NCBI RefSeq assembly: GCF_963678635.1
Contig: NC_087064.1
Location: 62,365,548-62,429,547, forward strand
DNA from: Symsagittifera roscoffensis
Lineage: Eukaryota; Xenacoelomorpha; Acoela; Convolutidae
Reading direction: 5' to 3'
Length of the DNA: 64,000 bases
The translations under genes and the position numbers were made by a program. Of this stretch, positions 13,401 through 26,100 are shown piece by piece. Positions within the stretch are counted from its first letter, which is position 1. The number at the start of each line of letters is the position of its first letter. The notes below the pieces were generated by a model. That model was not told where the DNA came from. It ran no database searches and was given only the letters and a program-made list of their open reading frames with translations.

Positions 13401-15219
13401 CAAAACAGGAAAAAATTGAAAAAATCAAAAATACCTCATCAGATAGCCTTTAAGCCGAATTTAAAAAATCAAGAAAACTTTAGGCTTTTTAAAAATTAAC
13501 AAGTCCAACTCACCCGCTAAACGCTCAAAAAACTTTATTTGCTCGTCAAATGAATCAATATTAGGCCACTAGGCTGATATAAAACAGGCCAAGACCTGTT
13601 GGGCCCAAAAAAAACTCAAAAAAAATTTGAGACTAACTAGAAGTTATTAAGTCCCCTCAGCCTCAACATGCGGAAACCCACGCACAAATGATTTTTCGCT
13701 CGTCGAAAGACACAATATAAGGCTAAAATCCATTTAATCTAGGCCTAAAACTATCAACCCGAAAAAAAAGAGGAAAAAAAACAAAAAAGCCTGAAAATAT
13801 TGTTATCATGAAAAACTTGAACAATAATTATATTAAGATTTTTGGCATCTTGTGCGATCCAGAAGTGAGCATTAAAAAATGTTTGCGTTGAAGCGATTTT
13901 CCGTAAACCGACAAAAAAAGGCCGAAATCATATGCGCGAAAAAATTTGAACGAAAAAAAAACTTTACTACTTTACTAGATTGCAAACAGCAGAGGTAAAT
14001 CGGAACACTACAAGCAACTATAAAAACTCGATTTCACAGAATTTCTAACACTATTTATCTCGCAATTTCTGAAATGCATAATTTATACATAATGTGATTT
14101 TATGCTTTTCAATTTGTTACATGCAAAATTAGAGTGGATGCCTTCAGTTTCGTAGGTTCCAAACTAGTACTTGCAAAATTGTGTCTATTTGTATTTGGTC
14201 CCACTTCTACTGCATAGCATTGGCAATTTGTTAGCACATGCAGCTGCTTTATTTGCTAATAGTGTTAGCCGGTTGTTAAGCCATCGTGGCCGAGAGGGTA
14301 GGGCGTGAGATTCCAATTATTGAGGTAGCAGTTTCGAAGCACATACGTAGCAAAGTTTTACTAGTTCGAGGCTTATTTCTATCTTTTCTTATTCCACTTT
14401 ATAAATCTTTTTTGTCGTGTTCTTGCTAGTGTTTGCGAAACCTGCCTTCGCCTCTGTGTAATAAACCCAATTAAGAAATAAGGCAATTAAAAAACTATGT
14501 CTGTATGAGTTCGCATGTGTCATTGGGCTTAAGGCGACTTTAATACAGACCCAACAAAAATGGACGGTCAATTAGATAGCATAAGCGTAAGATCTTGTCT
14601 TCGTGGAATAAACTTGGAAAAAATCACTTTTTCTGCCCAATTGGATCATTCAGTCAATCTATGAGGTGATTAATTTTGGACTGAACTCAAAATCAGGCTT
14701 TCCATTTAAATCGAAAACATAGCAAACAAGGATAGCCGATTTTGCCTTTTACTTTTACGACTTTGATTTTAAGTAAAAATTGCTGAACCCGTTAGCAAAT
14801 TCCAAACTGTGGTAGCTAAGAAGACAAATATGAACAGACAAACGATGGTCTGATCATTTTTTCTTCAGGACGAAAATAATTCGGTCGTGCAGCAACGGCC
14901 CAGAAATCAAATAGATTTAGATTAAGACGAAAAAATTAATATCTCACTCAATGCAAATTAACTACTTGCTATTTCAGAGGACAGCAAAACCACCTTCATG
15001 TTGACGGTATCTAAATTTCTTGAGTCCAGACAAGAGGCCTTTCACATATTACGTCATTCCATCTGGTCCGAGATTTCTCCCTACTATGATGACGTCAGAT
15101 ATGAACTGGATATTGAGCAGCAGAGCAACTTTCATCGAGATTTTCTGGACCCAGACGAGCTTTATGCACTGGACCACGATACTAGTTGTTTAAGACTGCG
15201 AGAATTTGTGCCTTTATAA
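10434..15219 (+). CDS. 3' exons of an unrecognised protein-coding gene
   Basis: Three exons join with consistent phases: 10434-10663 (acceptor TTTTCAG, donor GTAAGAG), 12292-12380 (acceptor GTTTCAG, donor GTAAGC) and 14978-15219 (acceptor ATTTCAG, ends TAA). Exon 1 leaves two bases, completed by one base of exon 2; exon 2 leaves one base, completed by two of exon 3. The joined frame gives about 187 residues with a basic start, an aromatic/His-rich middle (motif THHIFIMPGLKR) and an acidic C-terminus ending CLRLREFVPL. An alternative acceptor in intron 1 (position 12271) hits a stop, which supports the chosen one. I do not recognise the family. The 5' exons and start codon are not identified and must lie upstream. 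AATAAA at 15520-15525 is a plausible polyadenylation signal. The first exon could instead be terminal, since the frame stops at TAA right after its donor site. Confidence 0.6.
11255..12055. repeat. Foldback element in an intron, about 250-bp arms
   Basis: The left arm (about 11255-11510) and right arm (about 11790-12055) are imperfect reverse complements. GGGGACGGACGTCC pairs with GGGGTGTCCGCCCC, and the GAGAGCGCGCGCC block pairs with GGCGCACGCTCTCC. The centre holds the 18-C run at 11581-11598. ORFs at 11254-11493, 11347-11553 and 11710-12054 are mirror-image by-products of the arms. It lies in the intron between the 10434-10663 and 12292-12380 exons. Confidence 0.6.
11581..11598. repeat. 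Homopolymer C tract (18 C)
   Basis: An uninterrupted run of 18 C between the arms of the foldback element. It is a likely site of length polymorphism and of sequencing error. Confidence 0.9.
12780..13200 (+). repeat. Dispersed repeat family B, copy 1
   Basis: The segment is collinear with 30180-30640. Shared blocks include AGAGTCATGAACGCAAAGAA, the AGAACAATTTATGACCGG block, TTTTACACTTTTGCTGTT and the CAAATTTCAAGAGTTTTTC block. The copies are visibly diverged, and neither has coding capacity that I can support. This one lies in the last intron of the unrecognised plus-strand gene. Confidence 0.65.
14275..14580 (+). repeat. tRNA-derived SINE, copy 1
   Basis: The head resembles a Ser/Leu-type tRNA gene with an A-box-like TGGCCGAGAGGG at about 14289 and a weak B-box-like GCAGTTTCGAAGC near 14328. 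It is followed by a body sharing TTTTTGTCGTGTTCTTGCTA and GTGTTTGCGAA with the minus-strand copy at 29690-29865. About 50 bp upstream of the head (CTTTATTTGCTAATAGTGTT) also match between copies, so the repeat may begin before the tRNA-like part. It is not a functional tRNA gene: the cloverleaf cannot be completed and the B box is mutated. Confidence 0.6.
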
Positions 15220-15704
15220 ATCCAATACAAAATTCGCTATATCGGCTCAAAACATTCTTCGCACATGACTAGAAGCAAGAAAAAATATTGGAAACATAAA
15301 TTGGACTATCTAACGGGAAAACTTATCAATATTATTCAATGAAACATTTTTATAAATGGAATTTATTAAGGTTTGATGCAATTTGAATGGATATTACTAT
15401 CAAGATCAATGAAACTATTTTGGCAAGAAACAGTGCCTCTAAGTTATCTGGCCCCCAAAACTATCAATGTCGACTTTCGAAACTTGATTCAATTTTCCTC
15501 TGCCATATAATATCATCATAATAAAATTATTGCACTTGGCTTTACTTATTGTTCTGATTTTGTTAACTTGATAGAAAAAAATAACGCATATTAGACTTTT
15601 CGAGGCCAGAAATTACGAATGTTGAAAATGTTCAAAAATATTCAGACTCTGTTTCTGGTTAGCTTCAAGTAGCTCTTCGGTCAGTTCATTTCAGATAGTT
15701 TATC
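15220..15704. other. Short convergent intergenic region with both 3' ends
   Basis: This 485-bp gap lies between two convergent stop codons. A plus-strand AATAAA (15520-15525) and a minus-strand AATAAA (15362-15367 in plus coordinates) sit past each other. If both are used, the two 3' UTRs overlap by roughly 150 bp. Nothing else is visible. Confidence 0.45.
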
Positions 15705-18111
15705 TCATTCATCTTCTCCTGATGATTGGTTATCATCTTCTCTCTCGTGTACTTGTCTCTGCAGTTGACCCATGAGTGGCACTGGGTTCCCATCAGGGCC
15801 CATTGTCATCGGTTCCATCGCTGTCCCCTGCATCCTCGACAGAGTGTTCAACAGTTTCTCAGTCTCGACCAGCTTCCGCTCTTCGCTCATTCCCTCCATT
15901 GGATCCTTCTTGGGTGGCTCATATCGCCCTAAATCAGCACCAAAAACATATCAACTGAACTTAAACAAACGTAAAAATCGCCTTTTAATTACGCGATCTA
16001 ATCGAACTCAATTCGGCTCAACATGTTAATATTTGGAACTGAGATACTGCTCCATTAAAAGGTTTCAAAAGTTCACTAGCTTATAAATAATTTTAACTCA
16101 AACCTCATTTACATAAACATCTCCGCTACATTAACTGCTTCTATCAACAAATCGCAACCCCACTATGTCAAAGAACTAAGTACTTGATAGAGAATTTTTA
16201 TGCTAAAGTTGACTAACACGCTAAATCTTCCTTAAAATTGAGATTCATTTGAAAAATTGCCACTCACCAGTGACGTAATTGAATCCATGCTCATACTGCT
16301 TGAACTCCTCTGTATCTGTATCCTCATCATCGGAGTAATCTGGCTGAGAAGCGGGTACACTTCTCAGTCCCAGTCCCCTGGTGAACATCATCCCTGCTGC
16401 ATTTCCATACCCAGTATACTTGAGAAGTCTGTTCACGTTTTCCTTACAGAGGACGAATAGGAATTCAGACACCAGTTCACCTACTTCTCTGTTTACCCCT
16501 AGATCAAAAAGACATGGTTAAATTTTACCACTTCAAACATTGAACCAATTTTATACATGGAAGATTTAAAACAAAGCATTTCGACATTTCCGTAATATTT
16601 ATTTTTCCCACGAACGTTTGCTAGAGTAAAAACGTGAGAAATTCTGTTGAAAATCTTAAAACCAACAAAATCACACGATGATTGATTCATTACAGTCCAT
16701 TTTGAAAGCAGTTGGCGATAATAATATTTTCTATCTCCCACACTATAACAATATCAGCCAAACCTGTCATCAGTCTGATTAACTCCCCCTTCAACTCTCC
16801 GCCCTCTTGCGGCATCACGTGAACATCTTTCCTCGGAGGCAGAATCATGTGTCTAAGAGGCTTCCGGATACATCTGCAGCTCCTGCACACATTGCCAAGA
16901 GCCAGAAAAATGGCCATTTTCAAAGTCACATTTTCAGTGACTGAAACTGCTACTTTTATTGCACTGTAGAACGTAGAAACTACGTCACCGATTGACCGAT
17001 TTTCATCCCATTTTGAAAGTTTCGCGCTACTTGAATTTTCTAAACTATCGGTCTTCTTTTCAGATACAATTCCAGTTAATTTTTCCTGGTTAATTGCTCC
17101 GGTTTCTTTTCCTGCCGAGTCATTTTCGGCTAAATCAGCTTCTTTCAAAGATTCAGTCAAGTTTGCGTCATTGTTAGTTTCGATTTGATGACTATCATCA
17201 ACAAAGCACGCTTGCAAAGCATATTTCGGCATAACGCCCATTATACTGTAAATATGAGTTAGTAGATCTTCATCTGTCATGCACTTAGGATTGACCATAT
17301 TAGTAGCCATGAGAATTCGATCGCAACTTTTTGACAAACTAACCAAAAAATCGTGAATATCTTCTGATTCTGTTTCGTGATCTAAGTTTGCAATCAAGTT
17401 ATAAATTGCCTTGAGCACATTTCCCAGAACTGATTTTGGGGGAGTCTCCCAATTCCAAGAATCGCTGCTGTTCTCAATGTTCTCGACTAGAAAAGACACA
17501 ACACATGAAAAAGAGCCCGAGATCTTCGGATGCAGCATAAAAACGTTTCGCGAATCGGACGCTATTGCCGAATATATAAACATAAGCGAAAACTCGAAAT
17601 GAGTCAAGTCCATATTACATTTAGACACTTTTTCGATTGCACAGTACTTTCTTGATATAAGCGAGGCGTAATTAGATTCAAATTCGAGGCTTTTTAACAT
17701 TTCGACCGCTTCTCTTGTAGCTTGGCTTTGAAACACTAAATTGCACAGACATTTTACTGCTCTTAGACTGATTGTATCTCTAGTCTGTGAGGCCCCTTCT
17801 CGCACTTTAATATCTGCAAAATGGAGCAAATAGTACAAATTAGCATCCATAATAGCCGTTTGACATCTGCGATCACGGGTAAGGACTAGCAAAACATCCA
17901 GAGCTGACTCAGTCAACCTATCGCACGCTTCTGGTCGCTTTAAAACCTTTGCTATGCTCTGTGCTAACGAAACTAAGATGTCAGTCGGCACTTTGGATAA
18001 GTTCGTTGTTGACTTAAATTCGCTGAAAAACGTATCCAGTGCTTTTGTTTTTTCTTCAGTTGACTGTTCGGAGTTTAAAGATCCGAGCACAGATGTAAAA
18101 TCGGCTTCCAT
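15705..18111 (-). CDS. Ric-8 (synembryn), G-alpha chaperone and exchange factor
   Basis: Exons are 18111-16764, 16498-16268 and 15928-15705, with donors GTTTGG and GTGAGT and acceptors CTAG and TTAG. Phases join cleanly to 1,803 nt (600 residues plus stop). The N-terminal 450 residues have the helical, armadillo-like character of Ric-8. The family signature [10 protein letters not shown] is at about 476-485, and the acidic [11 protein letters not shown] stretch at about 504-514 matches the conserved casein-kinase-2 phosphorylation site pair of animal Ric-8 (here S505 and T510). The C-terminus (PMEGM, then MGPDGNPVP) is also typical. Ric-8 folds nascent G-alpha subunits and acts as a receptor-independent nucleotide-exchange factor in the cytosol. 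At 600 residues it is somewhat longer than usual; the extra length is a Ser/Glu/Lys-rich linker near residues 330-400. The start is the first Met of the open frame. The family call is firm; I cannot tell Ric-8A from Ric-8B. Confidence 0.92.
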
Positions 18112-20143
18112 ATTTATCTAAAACTTCAGCAAAAATTCGCATCTAATAATTTCACCATTGCAACCGTTAGTGAATTCCTTTTATGCTTATTACTTCATCT
18201 ACTTTCATCATCAGCCTCATCATTTTCTAGCTCACACAAAATGACACAAAAACAAGGGTAAAAACAGCATGCAAATTATTCATTGCTGATATAAGTCAAT
18301 CTATCGCAGCCCATTCAACGCTTTTTTCTGAGCTTCATTTGACATGTATAATCTATTGTTAATTGACAAGATGCACTAGGAACAAATTACAAGTCCTAAT
18401 TCTCCATAACTGTGCTTCAATCTAGCTAAAATCCACTTTCGAAATTAGAACTCGTTCACTTTTTAAAGTAATGCGTAATTGTCAAAATGTCAAAAAATGG
18501 ACGTTTACGAAATCCATAGCTGATTCCTATCAAAAGTACAGAGAACACGCGTTTTCAGGTAATACTACCTCTCAGTTTGATTAGCTTTTTGTCTTTCAGC
18601 AGTGGCACGGTCGTTTTTGTTTTCAAAAATGGGTCAAAAGGTCAAATACTTTTCAAAACCACTGTCGATTTCTTGTCAAAATTATAAAAAGTTGCTTATG
18701 CAGGGGATGCCCTTACGGCTTGTTTTTTTCAATTGAACCCTTAATCTTAGATTGGGAAATGTAGTTTTCTAGAAAAGCCAAAACTTCCAGAAAACAGTCA
18801 ACATTTCGAAACATGTAATTTTTCTAAATTCAGTATTACTTTTATGTACACATTAGGACAATAATCGCTATGCAGAAAAGTTTCCTAGCACCTATTCTTT
18901 CGATTGAACACTTTAACTCAGATTTGGTAGGGTAGTTCTTCGTTTATCTCTCCACATGCTATGTAAAGTAATAAGGGGGTGTATTAAGCGCCTCATATCC
19001 TAAAAAGATGACAAAATGACTTGCCTCAATTTTATTTGGATTGATTTATTCTGCCAGTAACGAATGTTATGAAAACTCAATGTAACGCGCAATAATTATC
19101 CCAAATCGGCCAAACTAGCAATTTTCAAACCCCAATCACTTCACAAAAAAATGACAATAGCTAATTTTTTTACATTTGAGCTCCGGACAACAATATCTTG
19201 CAGATGGTAAACAACATTTGCGTCGAAAACGCTGACTTAAAAGTCGAAAATTGATTGAATAAAAACTCCAAGCATTAATATTCCAAACTTTCTTCAAAAT
19301 CTTAACAACAATAGCCTGCAATAGTATCTTCAGCATTGAATGTAATTTAGCGCAGAAATTTATGCGCCTACTCTGAAAAAATAATTTAAAAATAAAAACG
19401 TAAGATATCGGTAGAAAAAAAACTAAATAAAATATAACAAGCGTTTGCTAAAACAGTTTGAGAGAAATACAAGACCGAATAAAAAATTTCCAAACTATCC
19501 GTACACAATTGAATTCAAATATCCGTTTAAAAACTATAACCCTGATTCCCGTACAGTTACCTTAAGCAGTAATGGTTGTTTTTCGAAAGAAAAATTTTCA
19601 TTTTAATTTAAATTCGAAGCAATTTCTACATAGTGATTCAAAATTACGTCAAAATGTTATATTTACAATTTACAATTATTTGCAACAACTACAAAATAAG
19701 CATGAAATGTCGAATATACACAGTACAGTTAAGACAAACGTCACAATATACAGCCTTTGATTCAGGAAATGGCGCAAAAAAAAGAATTAAGGTGGGCGCA
19801 GGAAACTATGATTTAAAAAATTCCTCTGAGCTGATTTTAACAAAAATGCATTTGATTTTTTACTGCAATGGAAATCTTCAGAAAGCTCGGAGGATTTACA
19901 TTGCTGGACCAAATTTGAAATTTTTTTTGGATATGATGTTCAAAACGCGGCTACTCGTTCCTTTTGTTAGCTGTAGCACCATGGCAGGAAAGAGAGTAAA
20001 GTAAAGGCATTTAAAATATGTTCTTAAATACGATTCACTGATATTGGCACAAAATCGAAATATACTTCGAACGCGAAAAAAAATTGTGGCATTTAAATGC
20101 AACAAAGCTACGATTGAAATTGAAACAAAAAATGACAAATGCC
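18112..20143. other. Intergenic, no gene supported
   Basis: About 2 kb lie between the Ric-8 start and the stop of the ZC2HC1-like gene. It must hold the Ric-8 promoter and probably the ZC2HC1 3' UTR. The 123-codon ORF at 19633-20004 (plus) has AT-driven composition, no recognisable motif and no splice context, so I do not call it. Confidence 0.5.
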
Positions 20144-23100
20144 TCAGCGGCCTCTTTGCGCGCCGCACTCGTAGCAGAATTTGGCAGTGGTCCCCGAAAA
20201 TTTTGTGCCACAGCTGCCGCAAAATTTAGGTCCTCCTCCTCCTCCCGATCCTCCTCCGGCAGCAGGTGGTGCTTGTCTAGAGGCGCCGCCACTACTGGGT
20301 ACATTTGCGTATTGGCTGCGGCCATTGGTTCTAAACATTGTATGTACAAATGAGAAGGTACAATAAGTTTCCTGCTTCATGCAATAGCTATTCATAAAGC
20401 GGATTTTCAGCGGATAATCAACAAACCGCCAAATCTTGAAGCCGAAATTGCATCAGAATAACGTAAATTACATCAGAACTACGTAACAATTGCATAACAA
20501 CAATGACAATCTATTGTTATGTTGCATAACAAAATTAATTTCGGCTTGTTGGAATGGTTATACTTTTTTCGGTTTGCTGGCCCTTCGGCATGTTGGTCTA
20601 CCAGTGGATTTTCAGTTACAATTTTGAACACAGAGGCGACCCGATGGCAAATCATCGAAATAGAGCGAAATGTCATTTTCGGACAAAACAATGTCTCATC
20701 GGACAAAACGTCTAATTTGCGTTCGAACATTTCAACTTCGCTTTGACCTTTTCTGAACTACTAGACAAATCTATCAATTAGCCGATTTTATCAAGTATTT
20801 TACAGAACACTACGAATCATCTTCTAAGATTTACCTAAAATTACTTTTAAATCTTCGTAACTGTGTTTTCATTTTCCTGAGAACATTGATGCTGTTTTTA
20901 AATACTTCTAATGTAATGTCAACTGATTCAACAGAACAGAGGAGAGAGGAAAGACGGAGAACTATGCACAGAGCACAAAATTAGGCGATGGGGCAACTTT
21001 ATGTGTACTTATGCTTGTGAGGGGCAGAGGAGAACCCGCAACACATAGGTTGTGCGGGTGAGCTCACACAGGATGAAGGTGCGCTGGGGGGAGGGGGCGG
21101 GGACTGGGAGACGGGCGGTCTCCTCTGTCTCTGTCGTATAGGAGGAGCCCTGTTATTGACTTGGGGGCTAGTAGTGTTAATGACGTCATCTTCCTCAAAA
21201 GTATCCCCCCTATCACCCCGATTGTTGCTCTGGCGTCTCCGCCTCCCCTTGCCCCCCTTCCCTTCGCCTCCCCCACTCACACTCTCATAGAACTCGTCAT
21301 ATCTAGTCAGTCATTTACAAGTTCACCTTAATGGCTGTAGGTAAAAACTTAAAATTAGTACCGGTATGCATGCCGACATCTATACCAGAAAAATATCTAA
21401 ATTATATACTAGTGCAACATATTAACTTTTCTGCCTAAACTATCATGAAAACAACAAATAAAATAACTCCCTAAAGGCCATAACAGTTTTTTCCACACTG
21501 TCTCGTTGTCAGTCATTTACAGGTCTGTTTTTCTGCCGAAAACTGATAATCTCCAAAAACAAAAACGGTCCGCCGAAACACATTAACATTTGTAGCAACT
21601 GTAAGCTAAACCCATTACCAATGCAAATAAAATCAACTATATTCTCTGGAAAAATTCGTTTCACAAAAGAAAAACTCAGCAAAAAATAGCATCGCATGGT
21701 TACAAAATATTGAGCTCCAAATTAAAAAGCTAAGTGATGCCAAAATTATTCAAGCGTAGGTGAATTATTTTGCTGATGTTTCCTTTGACTCATAAACAGC
21801 ATACAGTCACTGTATCGTACTGAAAGCGCAATAACCGGATAAAAATTCCAATCTTAACCAAATAACAGCAGCTGTCTTTTAAATTCACCATTTTGTCATT
21901 CTGATAATCTAAAAACTACTACTTATTTTCTGAAAAAGAATAACTTCTAATCTAAAAACAATCACGTTTCATCTGTTTTGATAGCTATGTTAATACTTTT
22001 CAGTCAGCCGATTTCAGAAGCTCTTCTATATCGGTCGTGTAATCGTATACAAATATAAATCGGTAGTAATTATGACATCTGAGGATTTATTCGACCAGTT
22101 GAAAATCATCGTCGTCCTGGGTTTCCTCGAGTAGCGATGGTCGCTTTTGGCTTCGCACTGCTGCAGTCAATCAAACGAAACTCTATCGATTAGATGTCTT
22201 GATTCGCAACAAGACGACTGATGACAAATGATGTTATTCGATTGACTGTGGCCAGTTCACTAGTTAGGTGTTAATTAGGTGGTAACTAAGTAAGGACGCA
22301 GGTTTTCCTTGTATGCATAAAAAGACGAACATGTAGGCAAAAAGCAAAGTATGGTTTAAAAAATTGGTACTGTTCCAAATATAATTTGAAAAAAAAAAAT
22401 TATCAACTGTAAGAGCTCGACACGTTATCAGCGAATGAAAACACGAGAAAACTTCAGAGCGCAACTTACGTGTTCTGAGTTGAGCTTCCGCCCCCTCTTT
22501 GCTGTGCCATTCCTGGCCTCTCTTGGCCCCTGGATCCACTAGGTGCTGCTCTGCCGCCTCCTTGAGCCGGTCTACTACCTACAGGACTACCCGCTGAAAC
22601 CAGATATAATTTGTCTACTTCCTTGTTTTTCGGAAAATTAAAACCACCAACTGAGAGTTAGAAAAAATTTAACAGACTCAAAGAAACCGCTTCATAAAAC
22701 CAATATACATCACATCAAAGCTCTTTCAATTTCGAGGATACTTTGTGATTGTCACTTTTTCAATATAGCCCATAGACAGTTGAAATAGGGTCAAAGAACT
22801 CAAGGAAACCCAAACAGATGATGGACTTTTTATCACGTAAATATGTCAATGTCACGCAATAACTCTTAGCATTAAAAAATCTTCTACAAGATATTTCTCG
22901 TTGACCAAAGCGAAGGTAGATTCTTCACTTGATCGTTTTTCATAAAATTAGCCCAATTAGAGAAAACAATCGTCGTATTACATTACGCTGCGCATGTGTT
23001 ACTACACTCAATCGATATTTTAACTTAAATTCATGCGGCATGAGTTCTTCACTTACAAAATGAATTTGAAATCCAACAATAAAAGAGCTTCTTTAATAGA

Positions 23101-26100
23101 AAAATGAGCAAGGGCAACTTTGACGAATTTTTGCTGTAAAACACGCTACAAAAACAGCAAACTTTTCTGGATCTGGTATGTACTCAGATTGGTACCATTC
23201 TCTTGTGCAAAACCATGTTCATATTTATAGGTTTTCATGTCTTTCCACTTCACAATGAAACAACCTCACAAGACGGATTAACAGTTAGAAACTTCCACAC
23301 TCCACAGCTTATAAAATCAGTTTCAAACAGATATGGTTAGTATAAAATTTCAGTAATTTAACTTTTTAAACCTTTTGTGCTGCCTCCGCGCAAGCTTGCT
23401 GATGCGCTTGGTGAAGGTTTCATGGAGCTGCTAAGTGCTCCTATGTCCCTAGATGTAGCTAAAAATCAAATCATCCATTCTAAACATTCAGTTTTATAAT
23501 TCCATCGAAAGGCTGCGTGACAATCATTCCCATACTGATATAGGACCTCTCTACCGTTGAAAGATAGCATTCAACGGTTAAACTTTTACCAATTTTGGCA
23601 GAGTTTAAGAGATCCCTGAATTATTATCTAAGCAAAAGTAAAGTACATGAGAGAAGAGAGACAGTGTCAAAGATCTTGACCAACGGGTAATTGGAGTTTG
23701 ACTTTGTGATGCTGGGTTGTATGATGTCTTAGGGCCCGAATGACGCTTAGAGCCATAAGCTGTAAAATACACAGCCTCAATTGAAGAGTGGACAAATATC
23801 ACACACAATTCACCATTTCACCACAAACACGTGAAAATTGATTCCAATTGAGGTAAAAAAAACAATTTTTCCAATATGCGTGGGTATAATGTCTCACCTC
23901 CTGATGAACCCGGTGGTGGGTTCCGACTGGCAGTCATCGCAGCTCCTCGTGACGGACCACCGCGTGCTGCCATTCCACCTCGAGTCTAAAACAGTAAAAC
24001 AAATAGCATAATGAAGCTGTTGACAATTACCCGCAAATAAGTCTTCACTTTTCATCAGACGACTATATTTAGTTGCAAAAACTTCTATAAAAACTCATTT
24101 TTATGGACTTCCGGCAATGAATTTTAGCGCTTATGATGCAAAATCTATCCCAAGACAAGAGGGAAGACAAAATTGGACCAAAATCCCGTGCGTTGCTATC
24201 TCTGAGTCTTGTTCCAGATAAAGTAATGTGCTATATTGTGACTATTTTCAAATTATGAATCGAAAAAAAAAGAATTTCTAGCTTTTTACAACTACTGAGG
24301 CATTGATTTTAACCTTATTTCCAATGTCTTTCTGGGCACGTTTTGTTTGTTCACCACAAATCTGCTCATGCTTCTCAACTCTCTCCCTGTTGAAAGTCCT
24401 TGCACAGTATCTACAAGCCTCCATTCCAGGATTCATGGTGGGAGGAGGGGCGGAGCCTCCACTGGACTTCATGGGAGGGGCACCTCTAGCTGCTCGCATT
24501 CCGTCCACCAACTGCTCATGTTTGTACTTCCAATTATTCCTTGTGGCTTCGTGAGCCTTCTGATATCTAGCTGGTTCTTTCTAAACAGACATATTTTACT
24601 CAATTTCTTTCACAGTACACAAAAAACTTACCGCAGAGGCGGTTGTCGACAAGATTTAGGAAAAAATAAAAGAAGCAGCTGATAAATATGTTGTACCGTC
24701 CGTGGCAAAATCTGTAAAGACTTCATTAAAATAAGATACAAATCACTCAGGCTTCTTGTTGCCCCATCAAATGAGACAACAGATGACGCCAATTACCAGC
24801 TGAACTATTCATTAGTCAACATAGAATAGTTAAAAATGGCAAACATAAAACGCCAAAAATGGAAAAAATGAGAGAGCCACACGCCTAAATCTCGCGCAGA
24901 ACTTGCCGCCACATTACTTTGTAGACGAGAAAGTCAAGTCAAACTTGCAAACAAAATCTGGAAATAAATTAAAACTAAAACTAGCTTCACGCACTTTAGG
25001 AACAAAAAAAAATAGAAACCATGCGCCCGAAAGAAAATGGAAAACTTTCAAAAAAAATTTCTGGAAGAAAAATGCAAAACAGTTTTATTTCTAAGAGAAA
25101 AATTTGGCGCCTACTAAAACCAGAAAATCATGAAATATAATTAGCCTCATGAAAACGGAAAAAAAAGTATCCAAAAACTTACCAAAAATTTCCAGAATTA
25201 ATTACCCGGCAAGTAAGCCGACAAAATTTGGGTCGAAATCAACAAAGCCGACACAAAATCAACTTACATCTAAAAATCTTGTTCAGCTGTAAAACAATTA
25301 TCACTTTAGTCGTTAAAGCCAGCATTTAAATTACAGCTAACAGACGTGCATCTTGAATAGAAATAGAGAATAGATTTCTTTATTCAGTCATCCTGTGGAC
25401 AAAGTTGATTACGGGAAAAAGTCTAGTATCCGATTGTAATAACCTTGCTTATCGCAAGGGTAGAAACAGGACAATTGAGCATGAACCTGAAAACGTTTAA
25501 TCTAACTTGAATCGTTAAAATCTTAAATTTGAACTGAAAGTTTTTGATAGAAACGAAAAATTTTTCATTAATAGATCCATTGGTTCGTATAAGATAATTT
25601 TCATGTTTAATAGTACCCATTTCGGGGCCAAACTGTGCATTGGATGGGCGCACAGTTTGATGTCTGCACGTTCCGAAGTATAAGAGTACTGTAAGCTTCG
25701 CGCCACTTGCGATACAGAAAAAAAAACGAAAGAACAACAACACCCGAAAACTTCATCTGTTTGTCTAAAAATATTACTCATTTTGACGAAAACCTATAGC
25801 TGAACACAACAGGTAACATTGAACTAGCATAAAAAAAATTCCGAGTGGTGAGTATGCAGACAAAACCGGGATAAAGGGTCATACAACATCCAAACGTGGG
25901 ATTTTTTGTAAGCAGAAAAACCGATGTGCCATTTATTTGAAGTCCACACAAATTAAGACAAAAAAGGTGACAAAAAAAAGCTGGCAAAAAAACTGTCGTC
26001 TATTTCATTTTCTTCGCTATCGGTATAAAAACAAAATACTCTTGTTACATTAACCCATATTACATTGAACTGCAAATGAAAAACACACTTAACAGAACGA

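Noticed and set aside
14281-14350. Functional tRNA gene
   Set aside because: The B box is mutated and the cloverleaf incomplete. A second copy with the same non-tRNA tail shows it is a SINE.
19633-20004. 123-codon ORF between Ric-8 and the ZC2HC1-like gene
   Set aside because: AT-driven composition, no motif, and it overlaps the probable 3' UTR of the neighbouring gene.
20999-21280. Long Arg/Gln/Pro-rich extension of the 21302 exon
   Set aside because: It follows a perfect GTGAGT donor and is low complexity. It is kept only as a possible alternative transcript end.
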